A DNA stretch of 64,000 nt from contig NC_058499.1 in assembly GCF_020382885.2 (NCBI RefSeq), forward strand, positions 10,091,872 to 10,155,871. Reading direction: 5' to 3'. The notes beneath the pieces were generated by a model, which saw only the letters and a program-made list of their open reading frames with translations, had not been told where the DNA came from and ran no database searches. This document shows positions 25,386 to 39,223 of this stretch, in pieces. The stretch comes from Scatophagus argus (lineage: Eukaryota; Chordata; Actinopteri; Scatophagidae). Both the position numbers and the translations under genes were made by a program. Positions within the stretch are counted from its first letter, which is position 1, and each line of letters opens with the position of its first letter.

Positions 25386-26773
25386 CACAAAACTGACAGC
25401 AAAAAAGCCAAAATATTCTCTGGTTCCAGTTTAGTCAGTGTGAGAATTTTCTACTTTTCTTCATAATATAAGATGACTACAGTAACTAAGTTTCTTTAGT
25501 TAGAAGATGTTGGGAATCAGTTTTTTTTTTAATGTTTTGTCACATTTCATCAATTTAACAATTGATCTACTGATCAAGAAAATGGTTTTCATATTAATTG
25601 CTAATAATAATTGTCACCCTCAGCTTTAGAAAAACAGCAATTAAACTAATAATACTAATACATTTTCTTTTTAATGTTATTGTGAATACATTTATGTACA
25701 TGACTGGCTATTTTTGGTCATTTTATAGGCCAATCAGTTAATTAAATGAGATTCAGCTGTGATTCACTCAGCAGATTCATCAAAAATAAAAATGCTCATT
25801 AGTTGCATGCCTAGACATAACACAGATACCCTTACATACATTTAAAATATGTGATTTTCTTTGTATAAAAAAAATGGGATTCTTGCATTAAGCATTTAAA
25901 AACTGAAGGAAAAGCGATCATCAGTTTAAGTCTGTACTGTTTTCCAAGCACAGACACAGGAGTCGAGGCACACTGCTACATGAGCGTGAGCATAAATATT
26001 TCAGCACTGGGGATAAATATTTCACTCTTTCATTGAGATGTGAGAAAAAGATACGTGGAGGCAAGGAGGATTGGATTACATACGAGCCCCAAATGAATAA
26101 TGAGTGCAGTGATGAGAGGAGATCAAGGGCCGAGTTTGCTTCATCTTTTCTGCACAGGTAGAAAAGGTGTAGTCGCCGACAAAAAGGAATGTACAAGGGT
26201 CACAATGGACCTGAGTCTCTGACCTGCAGAGGGCTTCAGGTTTTTTTTTTATTTGAATAATAAGCTCCTATTTGAGTTTTTGTGAGTCCATTTCACATCT
26301 GGAGGCCTCCCTATGGACTCACCTTTTATGGTGAGGCACCCCAGCTATTCATCCCTCTAATAATCCTGCTCGTCTCCCTCTCTTTCTTGGCACTGACATC
26401 CACTAACTGCTTACACAACACTGACAAGGGTTGGGGGTTGTGTTTAGCATGCCATAAATATTATGTAAATCTAAATCCAATACACACATTTACATGGGTG
26501 CACAGTCTGGGTTTTTAAAAATAGCAATGAGACAAGGTGAGGTGCACTGGCAGGCACATAAAACAGACACTGGCCATGATGTGTGGAAACACTACAGTGT
26601 GTGAGTCATGTAAACAGTAGCTGCCACTTTCACCGGTTCCCAATTATGACATTTTTTCCCATAAATGATTGACACTGACTTCACGGGCTGAGTTAATATT
26701 TAATAACGGAAGACTTAATCTCCTGTGTGCACTCACAAAACAACCCTAAAGTAAAACAGCCAGACACACTGCT

Positions 26774-26799
26774 CACACACACACACACACACACACACC
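26774..26799. repeat. CA microsatellite
   Basis: A pure CA run of 26 bases about 90 bases beyond the putative lrrc10b poly(A) signal. Confidence 0.9.
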
Positions 26800-26889
26800 A
26801 CCTGAGTCCTGCTCTGATTTGGTCATTTGCAGCTGATTGAGATGTCACAGGTGCTGTCTGTTCACAGTTTCATAATGCCTCAAACTTCA

Positions 26890-26895
26890 TTTATT
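26890..26895 (-). terminator. lrrc10b: Putative polyadenylation signal of lrrc10b
   Basis: TTTATT on the plus strand is AATAAA on the minus strand, about 120 bases after the lrrc10b stop. It is the first such signal downstream. Confidence 0.5.
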
Positions 26896-27013
26896 TTCAC
26901 AGTTAAAGGTATATTAGGAATTAGCAGCACAGCTAAGAAAAGTCCCACCCTCACCCTCTCATTCACCTCCACCTGCCTGCAGACCGTTTGAGTATAGATG
27001 TATGAGGGCTTCT

Positions 27014-29060
<2,047 letters not shown>

Positions 29061-29444
29061 CACCGTAACAGAGGGCATTCACATCACATGGTCAGTGTGT
29101 GTGTGTGTGTGTGTGTTTTAAAAGAGGAAGTCCTCTAAAAAAAACTTTGTCTCCCATCACTCACGTTTTCAACACGTATTTTAAAGCAGTTTTAAGGAAA
29201 ATGCAGCACATGTTTATTATTTATTAAGATTGTTATTATGACATACACAGGCTTATGTACATTGACTTTTTATTTTTGCTTTTTGTTTGCTTTGTTGGAT
29301 TCATGCAATGTCTTATATTGTATGTAAGAATTTTTTTCATCTGTTTTATCCTTTATTTATTATTTCCTTTATTCTGTTATCTCTGTCAAAGCACTGTGTA
29401 TTGTGCAGTACTGTCATGCCTTCACTACTATCACAAAGTCAAAT

Positions 29445-29685
29445 AGTGTTTTAGTGCAGTTTTACTCAATATTACTAAAATATTTCCATGTTGTGCTTCT
29501 TTAAACTTCTTTCTCTGGTGCATTTACTTGACAGTCATGAGTGAAAAAATAAATTCAGTTTCTAAAAATACTGTTACATTTTTAATGCAAATCTGGTGCA
29601 TGCAGCCATACTTTTATCTATATAGTTGTATTGCTGCTTCTAAGTAAAGGATCAGAATATTTCTTACACTACTGTAAATACATAA
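29445..29685 (+). repeat. Diverged partial copy of a dispersed fish repeat
   Basis: It opens with a tactcaatattact-type segment and ends near 29640 with a block reading ttctaagtaaaggatcagaatatttctt. The end is like the terminal part of the element at 30245-30790. Internally it is much decayed. The assignment is tentative. Confidence 0.4.
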
Positions 29686-30244
29686 TTACACATAATACAT
29701 CATTACAGACCGGTAATCATCGCACAGTCTCCTGGATGTTCTGAAGATGATCATCCCAGTGCTGCTTTAGTTTCAGGGGGCGTTTGTAGACAAATGAAAA
29801 AGCTGTGATGACACACAACAGATTCAGAAATAACAAAAATAACCTGTATATGAGCCCTGAAATGTTCAATCTGAGACCAATGTAAGAAGTACTTATTCAT
29901 TAACAGGATAAGCAGTATTTTATGTCTGTTTTCTTGAGGTATTTTATTGATATTAATAATAAATGTGCTGTTAAAGTTTGACCAAATGCCAATAACTGTG
30001 TCGTTTTTTTCTTGCACACACAGATAGCCAGAAAAACAACTAAAATGCAGTTCAGATTGACATGAATGTGACACGACTAAAATGTATTCATACACTGTGG
30101 CTCAAAATAGCTCAGAAATTTGGATGAGCCAAGAGCAAGTTTTAAATAAAAGGACAATGGCAGCCACAGCTCAAGCTAACTTTATTCAGAGAGGAATTTT
30201 CACATCCTCTCCTGCTCATAACAACACATAAATACTCCGTTACC

Positions 30245-30790
30245 ACACCGCATCGTGATGAGTGCGGTGCATTTACTCAAAGTGCAATTACAGGGTCCTT
30301 ATACTTCACTTGGGCAGTTCCATTTTATGCTTCAGTACTTTGTACTTCATTTCAGTGGGGAAACATTATACTTTTTACTGCACTGCATTGTTTGAATGTT
30401 TTACTAACTCGTTGTATTGCAGATGAAAATCTTACAGATGAAAAATACAATCTACATACAAAATATGATGTATTATTATAGACCTTATAGACCAACTACA
30501 TTACACTGCTGCTTACACGGTAATAAACGAGCATTACTAATGATCCAATAATGCTTTAATAAAAATATATCAATAACACAACAGTAATATAAGAACTCAT
30601 ATAAGAACAATACAAGAACTACTAAAATATGTGAACTACTCAGCACAGAACAGCCCTGATCTGCTCTGAGTTGCTACTTAACATGCATTTGGGCACTGAA
30701 GTAAATGCAGGAGATGTGGTATTTTTACACTGTGATTACTGCCATTTTTACTTGAGCAAAAGCTCTGAATACTTCTGACACTATATAGCA
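30245..30790 (+). repeat. Dispersed fish repeat, plus-strand copy
   Basis: The left part contains a catttcagtggggaaacattatacttttt block and the right part ttttacttgagcaaaagctctgaatacttctgac. Such elements are abundant in ray-finned fish genomes. A second copy of the left part lies inverted at 30905-31075, so the two form a head-to-head arrangement. I do not assign a superfamily. Confidence 0.55.
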
Positions 30791-30904
30791 GGAATAAGCA
30801 TTTGCATATCAAAGGTCAGAGTACTCATTTGTAAAACGTAGCCTCTGAAATTATTAACATGTTTTTATTGTTTTATTGTCCAGGTGGTGCTTTGACAGAA
30901 ACTA

Positions 30905-31075
30905 CTTATCTACTGTTGGACAGTTTAATTATCTTTAAAAGTGACACGTTTCAGCCCCGTGTAGAGAACTACAAAGTACAATATTTCCCCTCTGAAGTGC
31001 AGGAGAGAGGAAAGTTTAGCAAAATGTAAATACTCAAGTCAAGAACCACAAAATTGTCCTAAATACACTTAGTCA
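30905..31075 (-). repeat. Dispersed fish repeat, inverted partial copy
   Basis: Its reverse complement contains cacttcagaggggaaatattgtacttt, which aligns with the corresponding block of the 30245-30790 copy with few differences. Only the left part of the element is present. Confidence 0.55.
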
Positions 31076-32479
31076 CCCTCTGCATCTGACTTTATTGAAT
31101 ACTTGACAATAGCCGACAGGTTTTCTGACTGACAGCCTGTTTCGTTGGCTGTGATACTGAAGTAAAGCCTGGAAAAGCTGCTGGGGTCAGATGTGCAGCG
31201 CTTCTGTCAGCCTGATGAGCTGTGGCAGAAGAAATGGACAAACGGGGAGACAGGCTGCATGCTGCTTGAGGATAATCCTGTCTGATATGCTGGAGACCAA
31301 AAGAGCTGATTTGCAAATTTCTGCATCGCATTGAAACGACCCTGAAATGACACAATGGACTGTAAGCATCAGATAGACAGACAGACAGACAGACACCTCG
31401 GGCAGTGGATGGATGTCACTGTGGAGGTGAATGTGTTGAATGCAGATGAAGCTCTGCTTGGCCCCACCGACATGGGAAGTACAGTAAACTAACTAAGTAG
31501 TACTGCTAAACTAACAACTAAGAAGTACTGCTAAACTAACAAACAGTAAAAGGAAAACTCGAGCAAATGTTTGCCTTATTATAAATAGTAATTTTTTTCC
31601 TTGTGTACCAAGAACACATCATTAATAATGAAATAACACATTTATCAGGCGTGCTTACATGTATTTCTTGATGTAACATAACCGACTGCTGCTGCATCCT
31701 CGGGTTAAATGAGGACAAAGAAGGTGTCTGTTAAAGGAACACATCTGCCCCATCTGCTGGTAGAAGTGGGAACTGCAACACCTCTATTTATTAATGAGAT
31801 GATGACCAGACTCCTCATTTTCAGCTGTAAAAGCTAAAGCGTTGATGATGGCAAGAGTCTTAAAAATGATGCAATTGTTGACACCTACTGATCACTGAAG
31901 TCCCATTGGAGTCAAACAACAATTTGAAAAATGATGATCGCTTAGACACACAGAAAACATATTCGAACTACATGTAAATATCTTAAAAGGTGCCCCCCTC
32001 CAAACCAGCTAAAACAGGCAAGACAAAATTATTTCGTTTGAAAGAGTGAATAATAAAAATTGTCCTTTCCCTGCAATATTTAGCATTTAGATTTGTCAAA
32101 AAGGCAGGACCATAAGTTATATGATATATATTGACATGTAATATATTACATTATGTCTTAAGGCATGTTTTACACATGTAGTGGACCACTGAGACCATTG
32201 CTAATATTCTAAAGAAAAAAACGACCTCTTCACCCATTAGCCTGGAATTACCTCAACATGTTAAGTAAAACTTAATAATAAATCATTATTATTGTTGTTG
32301 TTAAAAATAATGAGTTTGATTGCATTGCTTAGTCATTTTAAGTATATTATACTATTATTCAGGTATCACTGTTTACAGAAGCACCTTAAGGTGAACAGAC
32401 TTCAATATAATCAGTTTTGAGCATGGACCACAGGCCCCCTTTCCAGATTTTACCTGGCTGATTTGCTCCACTTGATCGG

Positions 32480-33010
32480 GCACAATCAGGACTTGTTTAA
32501 TGACCAAATAAACAATGGTCAAGTGTTTTACACACCGTCCGTCCTGAGCTATCAGTTCCTGTGCTGCAGCAGCCTTCCACTTCTCCAGCTCCACTGGCTC
32601 ACCAGTCTCTCTTCTGGCCTCCAGTCCTACGCTTGTCATCAACCATCTAAGTATCCGTTTGCAGCTTCTGGAGTGGTCCCACCTACATTGCTGGCCTCCT
32701 GACCAGCCCCACTGCAGTCACTGGCCTCTAGTTCATCCTCCAGTGCTGCTCCACCCAATCTGCAGGTCCACCTGCTTGTCCCTCAGAGTGGCACCACCTA
32801 TTTGCTCGTCCTCCTACCCCTGCTCTGTCCTTGTGCCCTGCCTTGTGGTTGTTCTCCAGACCAGCTCCAGCCATCCGTCCTGCCCCCAGTCGTCCTCCTG
32901 AGATCTCCCGTTCATGTCTAGTTTTTCCTTGTGCCTCTGAATCCCCTCATATCTGCACCCCTCCAGACAGCCTCCCTCACAACCTTTCCCCCAGTCAAGC
33001 TGCACAGTTT
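32480..33010 (+). repeat. C/T-rich degenerate repeat tract, possible retroelement relic
   Basis: An island of CCAGC, CTCCAG and CCTCCTGA-like words set in AT-rich DNA, with loosely periodic spacing and Pro/Ser/Cys-rich translations in all plus frames. Proline-coding tracts like this occur near the 3' ends of some fish LTR retroelements, but no pol or LTR is visible, so this is only a suggestion. It has no convincing gene structure. Confidence 0.3.
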
Positions 33011-33559
33011 TGAGATGCATGCAGTTTATTTATTTATTCTACTTATACTACTTCTGGCTACTACACTTCATTTTGTAATTTTTGTTCCAAAAATTAGTAG
33101 ACTGCTTTTCAGATTAATAAAAAAATATATATTTAAATCAGCTAAAAAGAATTGCGATCGATTGCTATCGATTAGGATGCCCGGAAGTAGAAAGTCGTCT
33201 AGTTCAAAAGAGATCTACCCTTACCAGCTGCAGCATCGAATAGATGCATTAATGCAATAGGCTACGATATGAATTATTCTGAAATGAGCAACTCCGCTAT
33301 AATGAGTTCCTCTACTTTTGCTGGCCTACTTCAAGTCGATTTTATAATAAAGTATTTCTACTCTGTGGTGGCGTACTTATACTAATGTAAAAGACAGGAG
33401 TCCTGCCACCATTGTGTGCAGGCAAATGGAGGACGCTGTGAAAAGCGACGTGTTCCCGCACACTCTTTCCGTCTGAGCGCTCACACAGCTCTGTAATATT
33501 TAGATGAGCCGTTTATTAAGCCTATTGCACATCAGATAGTGGTCCAGGACGTACTGTGC

Positions 33560-33596
33560 GCCGATTGGCCCAAAAACTCTCGAATGATCGGCCCGG
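33560..33596 (+). promoter_or_regulatory. fads2: fads2 promoter: inverted CCAAT box and SRE-like element
   Basis: GCCGATTGGC holds an inverted CCAAT box (ATTGG at 33563-33567). Twenty bases on is an SRE-like ATCGGCCCG (33587-33595). Closely spaced NF-Y and SREBP sites are the known core of vertebrate FADS2 promoters and give repression by polyunsaturated fatty acids. The pair sits about 180 bases before the splice donor of the predicted noncoding first exon. A G tract (33641-33651) lies between. Identification rests on motif, spacing and position. Confidence 0.6.
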
Positions 33597-33649
33597 AATT
33601 TGTACCGTGATGAGAGCGTGAATAAGAGCGTGAACGCACCGGGGGGGGG

Positions 33650-33776
33650 GGAGACATGACGATGAAGACGAGGATGTGTCCGTACGATTTAATATGTATG
33701 TGAACGGGAACAGGAGAGCTTAAAGTGAGCCCGTGTGTTAATGTGACTGAAACCCGGAAAGAGTAGCCAAAATCTG
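33650..33776 (+). other. fads2: Predicted noncoding first exon of fads2 (5' end approximate)
   Basis: A strong donor, AATCTG then GTAAGTCTG, lies at 33776/33777, shortly after the promoter elements. The next exon begins at 34276 after a TTTGCAG acceptor and contains the ATG. The start coordinate is a guess, since I see no TATA box. Confidence 0.5.
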
Positions 33777-34384
33777 GTAAGTCTGAAACATTCATTTCAT
33801 GGTCATGTAGCGGGCCTGCAGGCTCGGCAAACAGCCGCCGTTTATCCGCGTTTAATGTCCATACGCAGGCGATAGACCTTATTGGATAGACTTTGAGTCC
33901 TTTTTTTAAAAGATGTTCAAATCAAAAGCGTATTTTGTTACACTGTGACTCATTTGCTTACACGCGCTGCTGTAAAATATCTCCCACGGGCGCTTACAGG
34001 CTAAATGCAGACCCCCCCCCCAAAAAAAGCATTTAATTCTCTGCTGCTCTACGCAGTTTGCATTTAATGTGGTTACAGACAAATGATGCCATCTCCTCCT
34101 CGCTTCAGGCTCCTGGTTGTCGGATTTCATCATGAATTATTAGTGAAGATGTTGCACTGCTCGTTGTCTTAGGCCTCTTGTGTTGCAATCAGCTGGGTGG
34201 TCAAAGTGAAGAGAGCAACAGGTTAAAAGTGTCTTCCTCTGAGTGCTGCTTCCTCTTTTCAATCTGTGTTTGCAGACTGCCAGAGGGCTGTTAAAACAAC
34301 CCATAGTTACATCCAGGTGTCAGACTTAGTGTCTGTGTGGATCTTCAGTGTGCAGGTGGATCAAGGCCAGTGAAAGCCGTGAGG

Positions 34385-37300
34385 ATGGGAGGTGGAGGCC
34401 ACATTACAGAGCCAGCAAAGCTTGGCAATGGGCGAGCTGGTGGTGTATACACCTGGGAGGAGGTGCAGAGCCACAACAGCAGGAACGACCAGTGGCTTGT
34501 CATCAATCGAAAGGTTTACAACATCACACAGTGGGCCAAAAGGCACCCCGGTGGCTTTCGGGTCATCGGCCACTATGCTGGAGAGGATGCCACGGTAATA
34601 TGCTGTTGTTATTATTATTATCATCAGATAATTAACACATCACGTGAGAATGTAAATGACATTTGTTTTTGTGGTGTCCCTAAATGTAAATGGTGGACGA
34701 ACAATTTTAAGGTACCTGAGAACTTGTACTTCTTATTCCACTGCGTTTATCTGACAGCTAGAGTTACTAGTTACACTGAACAGATATCACATACAAACAC
34801 TTATGGTAAGCTTTTAAGATCCTGCACAGTTGTCGCCACTTCAATAAATAAAGCAAAGTTTCAGATGTTTGTGAGATGTTAGCTGTTCAAACTAAAAGGA
34901 ACTTTCCACTTAATCTTCTAAAACATTCTAATGTAAATAACCTGTCAGAGGCTCAAAGAGAAAAATGCTCTTTGACTAGCATTTTACGGCCTCTCAGCTT
35001 GTGGCCCTGACTTTTAGGTCAGAAGTCACTGGACTAAACTTTATATAAAATAGTTGAAAATAGTTTCACCTCAACTTACACATCGCTGGGTCATATGGTA
35101 ATTCAGTTTTTGTTAAGAACCACTATTTTTACTCATGATGCTCAAGGACACTGTGCTGATAACACTTATGTACTTAATTAAGTAAACACACGACTGCGTG
35201 TTTATATTGTTGTATTTGTACTCTCATCAAGGTAAATGATCCGAGTGCTCCTACCACCACTGATAAATGTACATAAGCTGTATTTATTGCGTCAGTGACA
35301 GGATTTCTTGTTTTTGTGCTCCAGGAGGCGTTCACTGCTTTTCACCCTGATTTAAAGTTTGTGCAAAAGTTTCTGAAGCCCCTGCTGATTGGAGAGCTGG
35401 CAGCGACAGAGGCCGGCCAGGACCGAGACAAAAATGTGAGCTCCATCCTCTGATTCTCCACATAAAATCTTGCGTTATTCATGTAGCAGCGTTGCTCTCT
35501 TCAGTGTCAGTGTGACAAGGTCAAAACCGATCTGTTTTGTTATTCATGAGTCTTACAGAGTTCAGGCACATCTGACAATCTGGATGCTCGCGTTTCATTA
35601 GCTGTTAAATAACTCAAACTGTCTTTAACACAGCTGTGAGCTGCTGTGGTGTTTTTTTTTTGTATTAAATTCTTCAGCTTTATGTCACCAAATGCTATTA
35701 AATCATTTTTTTTCTTAAATTTCAGAAGCTGGCAAATGTGATGACAGTGCACAAACTAATTTTTCTTCTTTGCTCTCAGGCGGCAATCATACAGGATTTC
35801 CGCACTTTACGCAAGCAGGTGGAGAGCGAGGGTCTATTTCGAGCTCAGCCTTTGTTCTTCTGCCTCCACCTGGGTCACATCCTGCTGATGGAGGCCCTCG
35901 CCTGGCTGATCATCTGGCTCTGGGGAACCGGCTGGACACTGACGCTTCTGTGTGCGATCTTGCTGACCACTGCACAGGTGACTTGACTTGAACATCACTA
36001 TGTCTCAGCGAACTTTAAGTTAAATCCTGCATCATGCGAGTCCACCAAAATGCTCACTTCTCTTTCCTCTTCTCTAGTCGCAAGCTGGATGGCTACAGCA
36101 TGACTTTGGCCACCTGTCTGTCTTCAAGAAGTCCAGCTGGAATCACATGTTGCACAAGTTTGTCATCGGCCATTTAAAGGTAATTTGTGTTCTCCATCAC
36201 ATATTTTTTTTATTCCTGATAATTCTTCCATTAAATTAAAACCTGACTCTCTTAGGGAGCCTCTGCCAACTGGTGGAATCATCGGCATTTCCAGCATCAC
36301 GCTAAACCCAACATCTTCAGTAAGGACCCTGATGTCAACATGTTGCACATGTTTGTAGTTGGAGCTGTTCAACCAGTGGAGGTAAGCACCACAAAGCTTT
36401 TAAAACAACCCTTAAATGTTTCGTGTGATCGAACAGTGGTATGGTGCGGTGGTGCGGTGGTTAGCACTGTTGCCTCACAGCAAGAGGATTCCAGGATCGA
36501 GTCCTGGTCCGGGTGGGTCTTGCATGTGCTTTCTGTGCCTGCGTGGGTTATTTCAGGGTACTACAGTTTCCTCCCATAGTGCCAAAAAGTTAAGTTAATT
36601 GGCTACTCTACCTTGCCCATAGGTGTGTGTGTGTGTGAGCATGCATGATTGTCTGTCTTTGTGTGTTGGACCTGTGATTGACTGGTGTCCAGTCTCGGGT
36701 GTACCCCGCCTCTCGTCCGTTGGGATGGACTCCAGCCCCTCCACAGCCCTACGCAGATAAGCGGCATAGAAAATGGATGGATGGATGATTGAATAGTTAA
36801 TCTTTCACCAGCTGCTCATTCTCATCTCATATTCCTCTGTGTTCCTGCAGTATGGCGTAAAAAAGATCAAATACCTGCCCTATCATCACCAACACCAGTA
36901 CTTCTTCCTTAGTAAGCCAAATTTTATTCATTTAAATGAATGTCGTTTAAAAAATGAATGAAACTATAAAAACTTCACGTGAATAATTGTTGCCATTTTA
37001 TCTTTCAGTTGGACCACCGCTTCTCATTCCAGTTTTCTTCCACATCCAGATCATGCAGACCATGATTTCCCGCCGTGACTGGGTGGTAAGATGCTGTCTT
37101 CAGATCAGACTTCTGTTAGATATGTCAGGTTACGTGCAGGCTAACAGTCCTAATAGTATTTTAATAGTTTGAGGGAAAACAAACATTTCGGTGTAAACAG
37201 ACAATGTGGCATAAGAGATGAGTTTCAGGGCATCACGGTCCTCGATAAAACGATGTTGTGTTAATCACAAACGTTCTTGTCTTTGAAGGATCTGGCTTGG

Positions 37301-38798
37301 ACGATGTCTTTCTACTTTCGCTACCTGTGCTGTTATGTACCCCTGTATGGCGTGTTTGGCTCAGTGGTCCTCATGGGCTTCGTCAGGTAATCGTCAGTTT
37401 TTGTCAACTCAAAACTGTTTTTGGGGAGTGATTTTTGGATACTCAGCAGCACTTTTCTTAAAACTGAAGGCTTCATTTAAAAGCATCTTTGTGATTAATT
37501 GCAGTTTTTTATCCCATCATGTACTCACACGTCTTGAAACATGTTTCCTCAAACCTTTCCCCCATCTCACTAAACGTCACACTTTCCCAGCACACTCGCT
37601 GAAATCAAACATAATTATCTTTGGGCTAACACCATGAGTTAACACACACTCGCAGTAATAGTATGGATAAGCACCATCTTTAAACTTTTTATTATTGATT
37701 TACACAGTAAATCATTGATAAAATTAATTTCAACTTACAAACCCTTTATAAAGAATCCCTCATTAGGCATATTTTTATTCCACAGTTTGACCACATGGTG
37801 AAACACATTGTTCTTGACTGGTTGTTATAAATGACAGGTTTTTGGAGAGTCACTGGTTTGTGTGGGTGACTCAGATGAATCATCTGCCGATGGACATCGA
37901 CCACGAGAAGCACCAGGACTGGCTGACCATGCAGGTACAAAACACTCCGATTGCGTCCATCACCTGAAGGTGCTGCTGATGTCTTAACTCATCTCCACTC
38001 GTTTGTCTCGACCTCCACTTTAGTTACAAGCCACCTGTAACGTTGAGGAGTCCTTCTTCAACGACTGGTTCAGCGGACACCTCAACTTTCAAATAGAACA
38101 CCAGTAAGTCAGTAACTGAGTCTGAGGACTCAGGAGGACACTATCAATTGCATTACAAATGAACAAAGAATAAGCATGTAGCTTGTCAGTGCTGCAGAGT
38201 TAGCTGCTCTAAACACAGCAGGGAGACAAGGGTGATGCTTCACTGTACGCAGCTGTAATGTACTGCAGTAATTTAAAGCCCAGATGTTGCCATACCGGAT
38301 GCTGTTACGCCCTACAGATGTCTTCTGTTCTTTTTGTCTCTGAAGTTTGTTTCCTACGATGCCGCGCCACAACTACCACCGGGTGGCCCCACTGGTCCGT
38401 GCACTGTGTGAGAAACATGGGATTCCTTACCAGGTGAAAACGCTGTGGCGAGGCATCACTGATGTTGTCAGGTAAGTCCCAGTTATAATACTAGTATATT
38501 GTTTAATGTGACGATGAGACACTTTGAGGTTGTGTTTTGGTCTGAGAAGGCAGCACATTTCCTAAATGATAGCACTGAATTTAAGTGCAAATGTCAGAAT
38601 AATTCAGGAGAAAACGATCAATGCAGTTTAAAAAAGAAGAAAAGACTTTTTCTGCAGAACAAAGAAGAGTGACAGACAGCTTGTCTGATGGATTATTACT
38701 GTTCATAAACTGATGGTTGTTTTTTTTTTCTCATTTTGTTTTTCAGGTCATTGAGGACCTCAGGGGAGCTCTGGCTTGATGCATATCTCCATAAATGA
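34385..38798 (+). CDS. fads2: Fatty acyl desaturase 2 (front-end, delta-6 type)
   Basis: This ER membrane enzyme inserts a front-end double bond into acyl-CoAs such as linoleate and alpha-linolenate, the first step of long-chain PUFA synthesis. Twelve coding exons: 34385-34594, 35325-35435, 35780-35977, 36078-36179, 36256-36381, 36851-36911, 37009-37085, 37289-37386, 37838-37934, 38024-38103, 38346-38471, 38747-38798. They join in frame to 445 residues, the usual teleost length. An N-terminal cytochrome b5 domain has haem motif HPGG (54-57). The histidine boxes are HDFGH (181-185), HFQHH (218-222) and QIEHH (383-387). FHIQ at 280-283 is the delta-6/delta-5 type signature rather than the delta-4 YxxN. 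Hydrophobic segments lie near 130-170 and 265-330. The first in-frame ATG is 34385; an earlier frame opening at 34337 uses GTG. All three His boxes are intact, so the gene looks functional. Confidence 0.97.
34640..35275 (+). repeat. Dispersed fish repeat in a fads2 intron
   Basis: This intron contains a block reading cactgcgtttatctgacagctagagttactagttac and, near its end, aaggtaaatgatccgagtgctcctaccaccactg. The end block resembles the terminal part of the repeat at 30245-30790 (actttta...aagctctgaatacttc). I treat it as a decayed, related copy lying in gene orientation. Limits are approximate. Confidence 0.45.
36440..36787 (+). mobile_element. tRNA-derived SINE in a fads2 intron
   Basis: The 5' head has tRNA-like RNA polymerase III signals: an A-box-like TGGTGCGGTGGTTAGC (from about 36451) and a B-box-like GATCGAGTCC (36495-36504). 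The body includes ttgactggtgtccagt and a gtaccccgcctctcgtccg block. The tail is AAAATGGATGGATGGATG, a (TGGA)n-type end. This organisation is that of the abundant percomorph tRNA-SINEs. It lies in sense orientation between fads2 exons 36256-36381 and 36851-36911. It is not a functional tRNA gene because the cloverleaf is not preserved after the B box. Confidence 0.82.
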
Positions 38799-39024
38799 CC
38801 AATTTTATTCTCTACATTGTACCTAAATTAGTTTCTTTTCCCCTTTTCTGCATCATGCATTGATTGCATCTGTTTGATTTTTTATGATCTAGTTTATACT
38901 GTGGGAAAGATCTTGTGTTGTGATATAGTTCAGTCGTTTTTTTTCTTGAACAACAGTGGAAAGGTGTTATGAATACATTTGTGAAAGTAATGTTTTTCTT
39001 CTTAACTTGTGATACAGTTTGAAC

Positions 39025-39144
39025 AATAAAACATGATTATTATGCAGACAGAAGTCAAATCCCGTGTAGCTCATGATGCTCATGTAACTGCACTAACTTT
39101 CTTCTCCCAGACTTGTTTTGTCCTTACAGTGGCTATACAATAAA
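39025..39144 (+). terminator. fads2: fads2 polyadenylation signals
   Basis: AATAAA occurs at 39025-39030 and again at 39139-39144, giving 3' UTRs of about 250 and 365 bases. The second lies only 80 bases from the opposing signal of eps8l2. Confidence 0.65.
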
Positions 39145-39223
39145 GAAACTAATTTAACTGTTCCTCCACACACAGTGAATTTTGTTTAAAAAAAAAGTGA
39201 TGCGATTTCAGACGTTTACCAAG

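Larger units (their letters stand above)
24200..26889. other. Intergenic DNA between saxo4 and lrrc10b
   Basis: No exon or RNA gene is recognised. It holds a dispersed repeat copy (24960-25385) and a CA microsatellite (26774-26799), and is otherwise AT-rich single-copy-looking sequence. saxo4 and lrrc10b converge on it, so it should contain 3' rather than 5' control elements. Confidence 0.5.

Noticed and set aside
31374-31395. Short direct repeats (GACA)n considered as a CRISPR-like array
   Set aside because: It is a simple tetranucleotide microsatellite in a eukaryotic genome, with no spacers.
34337-34882. Open frame of 181 codons starting before the fads2 ATG
   Set aside because: It opens with GTG, and past 34594 it reads through the intron. 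The true start is the ATG at 34385 and the exon ends at 34594.
36449-36520. Possible tRNA gene in a fads2 intron
   Set aside because: Only A- and B-box-like sequences are present; no acceptor stem or full cloverleaf, and the unit continues into a SINE body and TGGA tail.
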